Assembly (NCBI GenBank): GCA_037176705.1
Contig: CM073886.1
Coordinates: forward strand, 92,496,501-92,560,500
Origin: Molossus alvarezi
Lineage: Eukaryota > Chordata > Mammalia > Chiroptera > Molossidae
DNA length: 64,000 nt
Reading direction: 5' to 3'
The notes under the pieces are model-generated. The model ran no database searches. It saw only the letters and a program-made list of their open reading frames with translations, and was not told the origin of the DNA. A program made the translations under genes and the position numbers. Below, in pieces: positions 12,331 to 22,660 of this stretch (the first letter of the stretch is position 1; each line of letters starts with the position of its first letter).

Positions 12331-12976
12331 GCCAGGGTGCATGCAACCTTGTGGCTTTAGAGAGCTGTTCCTGACCTAAACCAAAGAAAATTCGCTCTCA
12401 AGAAAAGTAGTGCCATTGTCTAAGTTACAAATGAATGGCAAATAAAGGAAAGAGGGGAAAGAAAATAAAAGGAATTCAAGAAGAGGTTTTGTAAATAAAA
12501 TAAAATCTAAAGGATTACATTTGTTCCAAGAATTTTTCTGGATTATTTTTTCAATTCTAAGATGGGAATAATTTTAAGAAACCATTATCAATACTTTTTG
12601 AGAAGGGGTAAGTCACTACATTTGATTGTACGATGCATCCTGTTTTCAGAGGTTTGAGGTGAGAATGTGGGGGAAAAAACATAACTAAGAAGAAATATGT
12701 TTGTCAGACTTTGTCTTCCCTGGCTGTGCTCAATTTCAGACACTGATGTGTCCAACCTGTTCACTCAGCTGCTTGCTGTGTTTGGTGCTGATTAGACTCT
12801 CCTATCCTTACCCCAAAGCCTGAGGTGCCATTCCTTCCTCTAAATGTGACCTCTACATGTGCCCTCAACCCCCACCTGTCACTAAGGCCAGCTCTGAATT
12901 CCAGCACAATTGACTAGAACAACCTTGCCTTCCTCTGCCCTTGTGGGATCTCAGCTGCTGCCTGAGAATCTTACAT
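12331..12976. other. Unassigned non-coding stretch
   Basis: No gene or confident repeat seen. Confidence 0.5.
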
Positions 12977-13146
12977 GTGTGGTTCTGACCGGCAACATCA
13001 GTATTTGCCAGGGACTTGTTAGAAATGCACATTCTCACGACTCCCTTTAACCTCACGCTTGACCTACTGAATCAGAAACTCTGAGGGTGAGGTTTTGACA
13101 AGCCTTCCAGATGATTCTGATGCAAGACCAAATTTGAAAACCACTG
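12977..13146 (-). mobile_element. MER5A-like hAT-Charlie element
   Basis: Sequence blocks in order: 'ttgttagaaatgcacattct', 'cctactgaatcagaaactct', 'ccagatgattctgatgca', ending in 'tttgaaaaccactg'. This is the reverse orientation of MER5A, a short non-autonomous hAT-Charlie element of placental mammals. The left end is worn. Confidence 0.8.
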
Positions 13147-13224
13147 ACTTAAATCATTTCAATATTTCCCAGAGTGTTGCTTTCAAAGGGAAATTCCCTC
13201 TGTAAAATAAAAGTCATGGACTGG

Positions 13225-13450
13225 TACAAACAATTGCTATAAGGGGTTGCTATAAACCAGGTACAATTTTAAACTCTTCACAAGTTTTAAATCCATTTAC
13301 TCCAGAAAAGAACCTAATAAGGTCATTACTGTTATAATTATTCATATTTACACTTTGAAAGCTGATGCAAAGAGATTCAACCATTCAAAGACACACTGAC
13401 ATTATGTAGAGAAACAGGATTCAAGTGCAGGTATCTGCTGCAGAGACTGG
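13225..13450 (+). mobile_element. MIR SINE
   Basis: Ancient tRNA-core SINE: 'accaggtacaattttaaact', 'gtcattactgttataatt', 'ctgatgcaaagagattcaac', 'gattcaagtgcaggt' follow the MIR order (position table, gradient to 'gaaactgaggcacagag', 'gattcaaaccc'). Confidence 0.65.
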
Positions 13451-13762
13451 CTCTCACCTACTTTGCTGCACAACCTCTGACCACCTGTGCATCTCAGAGG
13501 CACAGCCAAGATTTCTCTAATGGGGACTGGGCGCTCTAATAGGAAGGGACCTTAACCTAGAACCCTCAAGGCAAAAATTTGAGAATGTCCCACATAAATA
13601 AAAATAAGGGATATCTCACTAGTCTAAACTGGGTTGATTTGGAATTAATAATAAATGGGTTAAATTGTATCGAATACTTAAAGAATGTAAAGTAATATTT
13701 TTTCTTATATATTTTCAGGTTTCTGCTCACAAGCAAGATAATCCAATTTAAAAACAATAACA
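13451..13762. other. Unassigned non-coding stretch
   Basis: AT-rich sequence between a MIR and a VES SINE. Nothing recognised. Confidence 0.5.
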
Positions 13763-14010
13763 GCCCTGGCCAGTTTGGCTCAGTGGTTAGAGCATCAACC
13801 TGCAGACCAAGGAGTTCCAGGTTCGATTCCAGCCAAGGGCAAGTACCTCGGTTAGGGTTAGTCCCCGACCCCAGTTGGGGTCATGCGGGTGGCAGCCAGC
13901 CGATGTGTCTCTCTCACATCAGTGTCTCTCTCTCTCTCTCCCACTCTATCTGAAGATAAATGTAAAAATATTCTTGGGTAAGTATTGGATTTAAAAAATA
14001 AATAAATAAA
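13763..14010 (+). mobile_element. VES-type tRNA SINE, long-tail (A) type
   Basis: Starts 'gccctggccagtttggctca', A box 'tggctcagtggttagagc', B box 'ggttcgattcc', then 'aagggcaagtacctcgg', (TC)n, 'ttcttgggtaa' and an (AAAT)n tail. Flanks 'aatttaaaaacaataa' and 'gatttaaaaaataaataa' may be the target duplication. Confidence 0.92.
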
Positions 14011-14014
14011 AAGC

Positions 14015-14349
14015 AATCACATTTTGTAAAGCAAAGACCCAACGGTGGACATTCCCTTCTCTGAGCTTTTGGTCCTAAAAAAATAACCCTTGAATTATCT
14101 GCTCTTGCCCTATGTCAAACACTCTCAATCAAAAGAAGTAATATTAGGAAGTGGCAATCTGTAGGGAAGAGACCGGGAGGAACCACCTGAAGATTCTGCT
14201 TCCGGTGCACTAGTGTCAGACAGCTAGCGGAGGTGGGTGGGCGTGGGGGAGCTGGGTCTCCAGGGACGATTACGACAGGACCAAATATCAAGGACCTTAT
14301 GACATGTAACAAATGTCTCTCTAAAAATTTTGGGCACAACCAAATGTAT
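14015..14349. other. Unassigned non-coding stretch
   Basis: No gene or repeat recognised. A short CpG-bearing patch lies at 14220-14275. Confidence 0.45.
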
Positions 14350-14610
14350 GCTAATCAAATAAAGAGTATTAAAGACAGAAGTAAGAGATGTGAGAGATTC
14401 GCAAAAAGACAAAAACAACAAAAATCTCGCAGACACAGACAATAGTTTCGTGATTACCAGAGAGGAAGGGGGTGGGGAGGTGGAGGAGGTTAAAGGGGGA
14501 TAAATGGTGATGGAAGGAGACTTGACTTGAGGTGATGAACACATGATACAATGTACAGATGATGTTTTCCTTTCACATCCTATAACAAAGCAAAATAGTT
14601 TGAAATCTAT
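14350..14610 (+). mobile_element. Probable L1M 3'-UTR fragment
   Basis: 'gattaccagagaggaagggg' with a following G-rich purine tract, then 'ggataaatggtgatggaag' and 'ttgaggtgatgaacacatga', resembles the 3' UTR of old L1 subfamilies. Confidence 0.45.
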
Positions 14611-14662
14611 GGGGTTTTAAGATATATTTCAAAAATTATATTTTCTATGTCATTTCCAATTA

Positions 14663-14785
14663 TGGGGGGGGCAAAAGTAGGTTTTAGTTGTTTGTATGGA
14701 AAATAATACAAGAATTAATAAATTATACACAAGAATAAACTCTTTCACATACTTACAACTGTAAACCAACTTTTGCCCCACATTG
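14663..14785 (-). mobile_element. Mariner-like MITE, copy 2
   Basis: Left end 'gggggcaaaagtaggtttta', right end 'cttacaactgtaaaccaact' then 'tttgccccacattg'. TA flanks at 14661-14662 and 14786-14787. Internal 'tatggaaaataatacaagaa' is the reverse complement of the matching part at 35390-35410, so this copy is inverted relative to the 35-kb copy. About 123 bp, no transposase. Confidence 0.85.
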
Positions 14786-14803
14786 TATATAAAAATAATT
14801 CCA

Positions 14804-15047
14804 GCCCTGGCCGGTTTGGCTCAGTGGTTAGAGCATCGACCAGAGAGACCCAGGGTCGGTTCCCGCTAAGGGCGCGTACCTCGGTTGCAGTTTGTCCCCG
14901 GCCCTGGTTGGGTTGTGTGGGTGGCAGCCACTCAATGTGTCCCTTTCACGTCGATGTTTCTCTCTCTCTCTCTCTCTTCCTCTCTCTCCCTCCCACTCTA
15001 TCTGAACAAAAAACAGAAAAATGTCCTCAGGCGAGGATAAAAAAAAT
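14804..15047 (+). mobile_element. VES-type tRNA SINE, long-tail (A) type, with perfect 10-bp target duplication
   Basis: Flanked by 'aataattcca' at 14794-14803 and 15048-15057. Body: 'gccctggccggtttggctca' head, A box, 'agggtcggttcc' B-box region, 'cgcgtacctcggttgcag', 'ggtggcagccactca', (TC)n, then 'tcctcaggcgagga' (15024-15037) and an A-rich tail. The copy is CpG-containing and looks young. It inserted 18 bp downstream of the mariner-like MITE. Confidence 0.97.
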
Positions 15048-15059
15048 AATAATTCCAAA

Positions 15060-15603
15060 GGATATTACCTAAATAAGACAGAAGTTTCGCTTCTTCAAGA
15101 CAGGTTAGGTTCTGAAATGTTGTTCTAATTAAATCTATGGATTTGTCATTTCAAACTAATAGGGAGCTTTCTGTTCCCAGATGCATTTACTCAAAGTGAG
15201 AGCACAAATCAGTCCTTTGAAATGCTAAGGTTAGGCATAGCCTTCTCCTCCTTGGTGATATATAATCTGTCATCTTTCTTTTTGCTCAGTAACTGACCAG
15301 TTTCATCTACATTCAAAATAGGTTGAAGCCAGGTTTGAAGGGGACCCCTTGGCACCTTTGTGGGTACACTAACTCCCACTGGTTTAAGGTGGTATAAAAC
15401 ACAATGGAAGTTTAACCTAATAAGCCTTATTGTACAGAAACCAACTTTCCCTCAATAGCTCTGTCCTTAGCTTAGTTTTAAGTACTCAGACTTTCACAGA
15501 GCCCCCAATATTCCGCCAACAGAAGCCACTGTGTGAGCAACCTCAGGGGCCTTTGGAGACAGGCAGCTGTGAAGTAGGCAGCCCCTTCACGTCCACTCAG
15601 ATT
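15060..15603. other. Unassigned non-coding stretch
   Basis: No gene or confident repeat recognised. Confidence 0.45.
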
Positions 15604-15770
15604 CAATTGTTTGGTTGGCTTTTTAATTAAATTTATTAGGAAAGCACTGGTTAATAACATAAAAGTTTCAAGTGTACAATTCTATAATACACCCTCTACA
15701 TATTGCATTGTGTGTTCCCAAAGTCTAGCCTCCTTCCATCAACATATATTTGACACCCTTTACCCTCGAA
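15604..15770 (-). mobile_element. L1-type LINE piece, left part of an interrupted element
   Basis: 'tttttaattaaatttatta', 'gtttcaagtgtacaattc', 'tataatacaccctctacata', 'ttgcattgtgtgttccc' are typical of antisense L1 sequence in bats and carnivores. The element is interrupted by the SINE at 15771-16024, whose target duplication joins this to the L1 on the right. Confidence 0.6.
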
Positions 15771-15829
15771 TTTTTTTTTTAATCCTCACCCGAGGACATT
15801 TTTCCATATTTTGTTCAGATAGAGTGGGA

Positions 15830-15865
<36 letters not shown>

Positions 15866-16024
15866 TTGACGTGAAAGGGACACATCGAGTGGTTGCCACC
15901 TGCACGACCTAACCAGGGCCGGGGACAAACTACAAGCGAATTACGTGCCCTTAGCGGGAACCAAACTCGGGACTCTCTGGACTGCAGGCCGACACTTTAA
16001 CCGCTGAGCCAAACCGGCCAAAGC
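15771..16024 (-). mobile_element. VES-type tRNA SINE, long-tail (A) type, nested in L1
   Basis: Minus strand head 'ttggccggtttggctcagcg', B-box-like 'gagtttggttcc', '...taattcgcttgtagtttgt', (TC)n tract, 'tcctcgggtgagga' (15783-15796 on this strand) and poly(A). Target duplication 'taccctcgaattttt' (15761-15775) versus 'taccctcaaattttt' (16025-16039), one mismatch. Confidence 0.95.
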
Positions 16025-16519
16025 TACCCTCAAATTTTTTAATTGAATTGTTTGTCTGTTTTATATATTTTGGATAATAGTCCCTTATTAGAGGTATCAC
16101 CAGCAAATACCTTCTTCTATTCAGTTGGTTCCCTTTTTCTTTTGTTAATAGTTTATGTTGCTGTGCAGAAGCTTTTTAGTTTGATGTAGTGCCATTCATT
16201 TCTTTTTGCTTTTACTTCCCTTGCCTTTGGGGTCCAGTTCACAAAAATGTCTCTGAGAACAAGGTTCATAACTTTAACACCTATGTTTTCTTCTATGTAT
16301 TTTACTGTTTCAGGTCTTATATTTAAATTTGTAATCCCCTTTGAGTTAATTTTTATGTATGGCATCAGATAGCAGTCTCGTTTCACTCTTTTGCTTGTGG
16401 CTTTCCAATTTTCCCGACATCGTTTATTGAAGAGGCTTTGCTTTCTCCATTGTTTATTTTTGGCTCCTTTGTCAAAAATTAGTTGCCCATGTGGGTTTAT
16501 TACAGGGTTCTCAATAGCT
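16025..16519 (-). mobile_element. L1 ORF2 fragment, right part of interrupted element
   Basis: Antisense L1 ORF2. The minus-strand open stretch 16153-16386 reads [28 protein letters not shown]..., homologous to the segment seen at 919 on the plus strand. Further signs are 'gctgtgcagaagctttttag' and 'gtcaaaaattagttgcccat'. 5' to the ORF on this strand it stops at a GATA microsatellite. Confidence 0.88.

Positions 16520-16576
<57 letters not shown>
16520..16576. repeat. (GATA)n microsatellite
   Basis: About 14 perfect tetranucleotide units abutting the L1 fragment. Confidence 0.97.
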
Positions 16577-17084
16577 TATATATTAAGCACTGCCTTAGGA
16601 TTAGTTCTAGCTTCCAATTTTCATTCTCTATAATCTAGCCACACATAAAAGTTCAGTGCTACTTGATTATCTGCCCTTGTCTCTTTTTGAAGGTTATGGT
16701 ACGTTTTCCATGTTGCTTGAACCAGTCTTTTGAATTACTTCCACAGCTGAAGAATTCATCCCACACATGCCCCCATCATGTATCATTTATCACACTTACC
16801 TCTAAAATTATCTCTTATTTGGTTTCTGTCATAATCCTAACCTTAAAACGAGGGCTTTCAACATTCCAACAACTGTTGCAGTTTTGAACGGAGGGAGTTA
16901 ATGTTTGAACTCAACTCAAAACAAAGCTCAAACAAAGCAAATGATTAGGGTCAAAAAAATGCAATGACCACAAACTAAAATTGCTATTTGCTGATAACTG
17001 CCAGAGCTAGTGAGCTTTTTCCCTGACATATAACTTTGTTCACATCTGTGGACCTTATTAAGTAGAAAATAATAACATTACAAT
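16577..17084. other. Unassigned non-coding stretch
   Basis: Nothing recognised. A 74-codon open stretch at 16663-16887 has no domain features. Confidence 0.45.
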
Positions 17085-17320
17085 AGCTAAGAGTTTGCTG
17101 AGTTGTTACCTCTACCTCGTGATAGGTACTATGCCATGGACTTTGCCTACATTATCTTCTTTAAAATGTGCCATAGTCCTAAAAAGCAGATACTTTTATT
17201 GTCAATATTTTACAGAATTGGAAACTGAGATGTAAAACAGTTGTTAGCATTCTTAAGCCACACAGCTAGGACAAGTATCTGATTTGAATACAGGTGTCGG
17301 ATATAGTCTGCAGGTTTTAA
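17085..17320 (+). mobile_element. MIR SINE
   Basis: MIR blocks in order: 'gataggtactatgccatgga', 'attgtcaatattttacagaa', 'ttggaaactgagatg', 'agccacacagctaggac', 'tctgatttgaatacaggt'. Confidence 0.85.
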
Positions 17321-18004
17321 ATCTCCATAGACTAATACATCTCAAATTATACAAGGGTTTTATTTTTATGAAAAAAAATTGCTATTTTGTCCTCATTATC
17401 AATAGGACTCTGAATTCTCAAAATATATAGGTTTGATATTACAAAATATTATGTGTTCAATGCAGGTATTTACATAAAGGATCTCATTTGGTAAATAAAT
17501 TTCCATTTTAACACATGGAATATAATTAGAGGCTATAACTTGGAGTAAACTTCACAACTGTTTGATGACATTAACATTAAAATGAAAATGCATTCACAAA
17601 ATATATTTAAGATGATCAAATGCATGCATTAGATCTTTATATATTATATTTTATTAAAGAAATGAATCAACATAATAAAAGTATGAAAGCTAAATAAATA
17701 GGTGAAAATCTATTTCAAAGGAAAACTTTTAAATATAATATATAAAACTAAATATATTTGGTGTTTTATGTATACACAAAAATTTTTATAAGAAAGAGAC
17801 CATTTTTATAGTGTTAATGTCAATTACCTGTCAGTTAAACTGGGGGAGGAGAGGTAAAAGAGAGACTATCTTAAGAATCTTTTCAGAGGCAACAATTAAG
17901 AATCTAATAAAAAAAAAAATATGTAACAGGACCTACAGGCTTTCCTGACCCACGCTTCAAATCTGCTCAGCAAGTGTGTTATAACCCTATCTGTATTTGT
18001 ACCG
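17321..18004. other. AT-rich unassigned stretch
   Basis: Strongly AT-rich (17580-17800 rich in 'aaatata' and 'tatatt'). No repeat family identified. Confidence 0.45.
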
Positions 18005-18737
18005 ATGAGCAAGGTCAGAGAGAACACTTCTGTCTACAGTCAAAAGTGCTGGTTTGTAATTAAAATGCAAAAGGTCAAAGACAAAGAGAGAATTTTAAAA
18101 GCAGCAAGAGAAAAGCAGATAGTTACCTACAAGGGAGCTCCCATAAGACTATCAGTTGATTTCTCAAAAGAAACTTTGCAGTTCAGAAGGGAGTGGCAAG
18201 AACTATTCAAAGTAATGAAAAACAAGGACCTACAACCAAGATTACTCTATCCTGCAAAGCTGTTATTTAGAATTGAAGGACATATAAAGTGCTTCCTAGA
18301 TGAGGAAAAGCTAAAGGAGTTCATCACCACCAAACCAGTATTACAAGAAATGTTGAAGGGTCTTCTCTAAAAAGATCAAAAATATGAACAATAAAATGGC
18401 AATAAATACGTATCTATCAACAAATGAATCTACAAACAAAATGAAAAGGCAGAACAGAATCAGACTCGTAGATACAGAAAAAATGTTGTTGGTTGCCAGA
18501 TGAGAGGGGGTTGGGAGATGGGCAAAAAAAGGTGATGGGATTAACAACAAATTGGTTGTTAGATGGATGAACTTTAGAGGGAACGGGATGGGGGAGGGGG
18601 GAGATAAACCAAAGAACTTATATGCATATATGCATAACTAATGGACACAGACAATAGTGTGGGGAAGAGGGAGTTCATGAGGGTAAAGGGGAGACATCTG
18701 TAATACTTTCAATGATAAAGATAAATTTTAAAAGAAA
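18005..18737 (+). mobile_element. HAL1-like element: L1 ORF1 3' half joined directly to 3' UTR
   Basis: An open stretch at 18005-18370 (121 codons) matches the L1 ORF1 protein C-terminal domain: RILKAAREKQ, VTYKGAPIRLSVDFSKETLQ, RREWQELFKVMKNKDLQPRL and LYPAKLLFRIEG. It ends LQEMLKGLL-stop, the usual ORF1 end. The next bases are not ORF2 but about 360 bp of UTR: 'agactcgtagatacag', 'ggttgccagatgagaggggg', then 'aaagaacttatatgcatata' shared with the L1 3' UTR at 46510, ending in an A-rich tail. ORF2 is absent, as in the ORF1-only half-L1 (HAL1) lineages. A deletion within a normal L1 is the alternative. Confidence 0.75.
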
Positions 18738-18902
18738 ATGCTGGTCATTTGTTTCTACTCCTGGCTACTATGCAAATCTACTCTAAAATTACTCTGCATG
18801 TCTACAGCAGACCCTTGTTTAAAAACCAAGGATGCAAAAGCCCCCATTTTCAAGACAGTTCATCTTTAGACTCTTCTTAAGGATGGTTAAAAGTTCTTCC
18901 TT

Positions 18903-19192
18903 GCCCTGGCTCAGTTGGTTGGAGAATCGTCCTGTACACCAAAAAGATGCAGGTTCAATTCCCAGTTAGGGCACATACCTAGGTTGTGGGTTCAATCCCC
19001 TGTTGGGTTTGATCCCCTGTTGAGACATGTATGGGAGCCAACCAATCGATGTTTCTCTCTAACACGGATGTTTCTCTCTTTCACTTTCTCTTTTTCTCCC
19101 CCAAGTTTCTGCTCTCCATCCCCCCATCCTCTCTCTCTCTCTGAAAATCAATTTAAAAAAATACATATCCTCAGGTGAGGATTTAAAAAAAA
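18903..19192 (+). mobile_element. VES-type tRNA SINE, type C, with internal 17-bp duplication
   Basis: Head 'tgccctggctcagttggttg', B box 'gcaggttcaattccc', 'gcacatacctaggttgtggg', then 17-bp units at 18988-19004 and 19005-19021 in tandem, 'agccaaccaatcgatgtttc', CT-rich stretch, 'tcctcaggtgagga' (19168-19181) and an A-rich tail. Flanks 'ttcttcctt' (18894-18902) and 'ttcttcttt' (19193-19201) are a near-perfect target duplication. Confidence 0.93.
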
Positions 19193-19202
19193 TTCTTCTT
19201 TA

Positions 19203-20330
19203 TTTTTAGTTGAAATTTAATTCCCTGAAACATCCACATGTCTGTCCTTGTTCTGCCCTTGGGAGCCTTCAGAATGAGGTAGCTAGGTGAAAAACCACTG
19301 TGTGGTGATGAACTGAAATATAGCCTGATGTGTAAAAATTACTCACCAGCAGAGTGGACTTTACACTGCACATGGAGTTCAGCTTGAAGATGCCATCATT
19401 ACATGGTTGACTCTGAATTTCTTTCTCTGGGGAACTGCCCACCCATGTGACCCAAGCTGGTTAATCAAAATATTCTGTTGCCCTGGATGGCAAGATCTTT
19501 TTGGGTACAGATACTGGAAGGGAAGGAAGAAGCCAATCCTATTCTGAGATTGCAAGCTGTGTTTGAGAATGATGCTGTGCAGAGCTTGAACCTGAACACA
19601 GCATGATAGAACCTGACCCCATTATTTGAAATTCTGGATGTCTGTTGCTATGCCTTCATCCTTTGAACTTTCTTGTTAAATGAACCAATGAGGTCCATTT
19701 TTAAGTTAAAGTTAGAAGTTTCTATCACCTTCCACCAAAAGAATTTTGGAAAATACATCCAAAAGGGACAATTTCACCTTCTCAAGTCTTCCTGGCATCG
19801 ATTCTAACTGGAACAGAAAGCTGAGGGGAGTGCTGATGGGTGAAGAAAGCAAAGTTTAGAGGAATCAGGGGCTGAGTGGTAGGCACAGTGGAAAATTGGA
19901 AAGATGAGTGATGAACTGTCCCCTGGACCTACCTTACTTTGTGCAGAAAGTTGCCTGCATGATAGGATTTCTGGAGTGTTCCAGGGGCCAATATCCCCCA
20001 AAAAAGATCCTTTATTAATGATCCATGATGTTCCAAAGTCCCTTTACAAAGAATAGAGTCTTTCATTACATACTGGAGATGAGATGCTAATATCTCTGGC
20101 AAGCTCAGGTGGGAGGAGGACAGGAATCACAAAACATTAGGAAGAGAGTTGTCCTCAAGGTGCCTGGGCATTGGAGGAGATTCCAGTGACAATCTCTGCC
20201 CACTTCATGTTTTCCTGAGAACAGGCCCTGCTGCTACCCCCAACTCTCTAGAGCAGGCAAAGAGGACCCCTGCCTGTAGCTTATCTGTGCAAGAGGACTG
20301 ATTCCTGGCTAATGCCACAGTGTTAATTTA
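19203..20330. other. Unassigned non-coding stretch
   Basis: Moderate GC, no confident repeats. The open frame at 19804-20001 on the minus strand (65 codons) shows nothing recognisable. Confidence 0.45.
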
Positions 20331-20344
20331 AAATGCCTGTGAAG

Positions 20345-20555
20345 CCTGGCTGGTGTGGCTTAGTGGATTGAATGCCGTCCCATGGACTGAAAGGTCCTGG
20401 TTCAATTCCCAGTCAGGGCACATGCCCAGGTTGCAGGCTCAATCTACAGTAGGGAGGCATGCAGGAGGCAGCCGATCGATGTTTCTCTCACATTGATGTT
20501 TCTATGTCTCTCTCCCTTCCTCTCTCTCTAAAAAATCAATAAAAACATTTTTTTT
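20345..20555 (+). mobile_element. VES-type tRNA SINE, type B, with target duplication
   Basis: 'cctggctggtgtggcttagt', B box 'ctggttcaattccc', 'gcacatgcccaggttgcagg', 'gcagccgatcgatgtttctc', 'aatcaataaaaac' tail. Target duplication 'aaatgcctgtgaag' (20331-20344) and 'aaatgtctgtgaag' (20556-20569), one C/T difference. Confidence 0.96.
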
Positions 20556-20569
20556 AAATGTCTGTGAAG

Positions 20570-21380
20570 ATTTCCAAAGAGGATTTTAGGACAAAAGTCA
20601 TGTCCCCAAATATTTCACTTGCTAGTCCCAGAAAAGTGCACTATACTGTTTAATAAAGATAGATCTATCCATTGACAATAATTAAATCTACACTATAGGT
20701 AACTAAAAATATAAGGCTTCATCCTAATGCAGCATCTCACCCAGTACATTCCACCTCGTCACACCTTTACTCCTCCTCCAAGCTTTGCATATTTCTCAGT
20801 GTGTATCTTTCATCAGTACAGCTGGAGAGTAGCTACTAAAAACATTATGGGAATAAACTGCCTTCTACCTCTCAGATACTTCCGTTTTCCTTCTCACCTT
20901 CTGTGCTGAAAAGTCACTTCTACAAATATTCTCCATGAAAGGTAGCAAAGAATTGAAATGACATTTCACTCACAGTGAATCAGCATCATTTCTCATTGAA
21001 CCAGCATAAGCTCGTCAGAAATATGACATAAGTGTTGCCATATATGGAAAAGTGTAAGGCTCTAGAAAACGGTAGTCAGAACGTGGGAAATTCCAGGGAC
21101 ACCCTCCCTGACTAACTGATCTGCCACTGAACACTTTAGTGGGTTTGTGAATGAACAAAATCCTTGGGTCAGTCTGAATACATTATGAATATAACACAGC
21201 CCAGCTAATAGTGTAAAAGACTACTCAGGCATCTGAGACAATTTCCAGAGCTATCCACCCAATTTCTAACTTTCTGAAGATTCTGTATTAAGGAAGTAGT
21301 TTCAGTCCATCTGTTTTTGTTTTTGTTTTTAAGAATTGTAGGGTGATTATGTTATAATCTTTGAATGAATATAGGAGGTG
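20570..21380. other. Unassigned non-coding stretch
   Basis: Nothing recognised. A (GTTTTT)n-like run lies at 21315-21332. Confidence 0.45.
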
Positions 21381-21382
21381 AT

Positions 21383-21720
21383 TAAAATAATTATTGAGTA
21401 CTACCAGGTTCCAGGCACCAGGCAGGCACTGGGGATACAGGATTGAGTAGCCAAGAGTGGCTCACTCCCCATGCAGCATACATTCTTGCATAGGTAACCT
21501 TCAGATATTAAACAGTACTTTCAGAGTGTTATAGGAACATAAACCTAGATAAAGAGATCTGGAAGGCTTCTTTGAGCAAGTAATAGTTGAGCTGAACCTT
21601 AAGGGACTAGGGAATAATTAGCTGAGGGGGATTAGGGAGGGTATCCCAGACAGAGGACAAAGTATGTGAAAGGCCCTAAGGAGGAAGGAGGCATGGGTCT
21701 CAAGGAAAAGAGAGATCAGC
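21383..21720 (-). mobile_element. L2-like ancient LINE fragment
   Basis: 'tattgagtactaccaggttc', 'aggcactggggatacagg' is the antisense form of the L2 3' end. The following 'gagctgaaccttaaggga' and 'gaaaggccctaaggaggaa' belong to the wider ancient repeat. Boundaries are uncertain. Confidence 0.5.
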
Positions 21721-21859
21721 AGGACTAAAGCATGGAGGTATGGGGTCATGGGTCAGGATATGGTAGGGTAAATATGTCCTTGAAGGTCATGTCAAAGATT
21801 TTTTAATGTGCCTAAGTTAAACACATCCCTATATCTGTTCTACCTATAGATTCTTCCAT

Positions 21860-22492
21860 CTCAATAAATGACAACTCTCCTCTCAGTTGTTTGAGATCAT
21901 CTGTGATTCCTCCCTTTCTTTCATATTCTGCACTGAATTCATCAACAAAACGTGTTCACTCTATCTTCAAAATATATCCTTTACTGAACCACTTCTCATC
22001 ATTTTCCCTACACCATCCTGGCCTAAGCCACCATCTCCTCTCGCCTAGATTATTACAACAGTCATATAAATCGTCTTCCTATCTCTACCTTTCCCCCCAG
22101 AAGCAGTCCTTTTACAGCATGAATCAGACCACATCACTGCTCTTCCCAAAGATTCCCCATCTCATTCAGAGTGAAAATCCAGGTCCTTTCTATGGCCTAA
22201 AAGGGCCCTACATGGTCTGGTCTGTTATTAAGTCTCTGATTTTGTTTTCGTTACTCTCATTCTCATTCTGTATGCCCCAGACCCAATAGCCTGGCTTTCT
22301 TGAAAGTCAGACATGATTACCTTTCAGGGCCTTTGCACTTGCTGTTTCCTCTGCCCTTATTCTCTTTCTTCAAATATTTACGTGGCTCACACCCTTTCAC
22401 TTCAAGTGTTTACTCAAATGTCCTATCAGTGATGCTTTCCCTAACTAGCCTATTTAAAATTGCAACCTGCCCTTTCTTGTACTTATTTACTG

Positions 22493-22538
<46 letters not shown>

Positions 22539-22660
22539 GAATGCAAGCTCAATGAAGACAGAAACTTCTGTGGGTTGTAGACACTATATGATCCCTGGGT
22601 CCTGGAATATTACTTGGGACAGAGCAAGCACTTAATAAATATTTGTTGAATGAAGGTCTT
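21860..22660 (+). mobile_element. L2 LINE 3' end, long copy
   Basis: About 800 bp of L2-like sequence in order: 'catgaatcagaccacatcac', 'cagggcctttgcacttgctg', 'tcctatcagtgatgctttcc', 'gaatgcaagctcaatgaaga', ending 'cttaataaatatttgttgaa'. A (CA)n tract at 22494-22536 lies within it. The open frames 21891-22289 and 22300-22635 are chance frames in L2 sequence. Confidence 0.88.
22494..22536. repeat. (CA)n microsatellite inside L2
   Basis: About 21 uninterrupted AC units within the L2 copy. Confidence 0.97.

Noticed and set aside
14804..14885. tRNA gene
   Set aside because: A and B boxes belong to the tRNA-like head of a SINE; there is no complete cloverleaf, and a SINE body, A tail and target duplication follow. 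The same holds for the other SINE heads.
21891..22635. Two adjacent open frames suggestive of a gene
   Set aside because: Both lie in an L2 3' end in which a CA microsatellite encodes a poly-His/Thr run.
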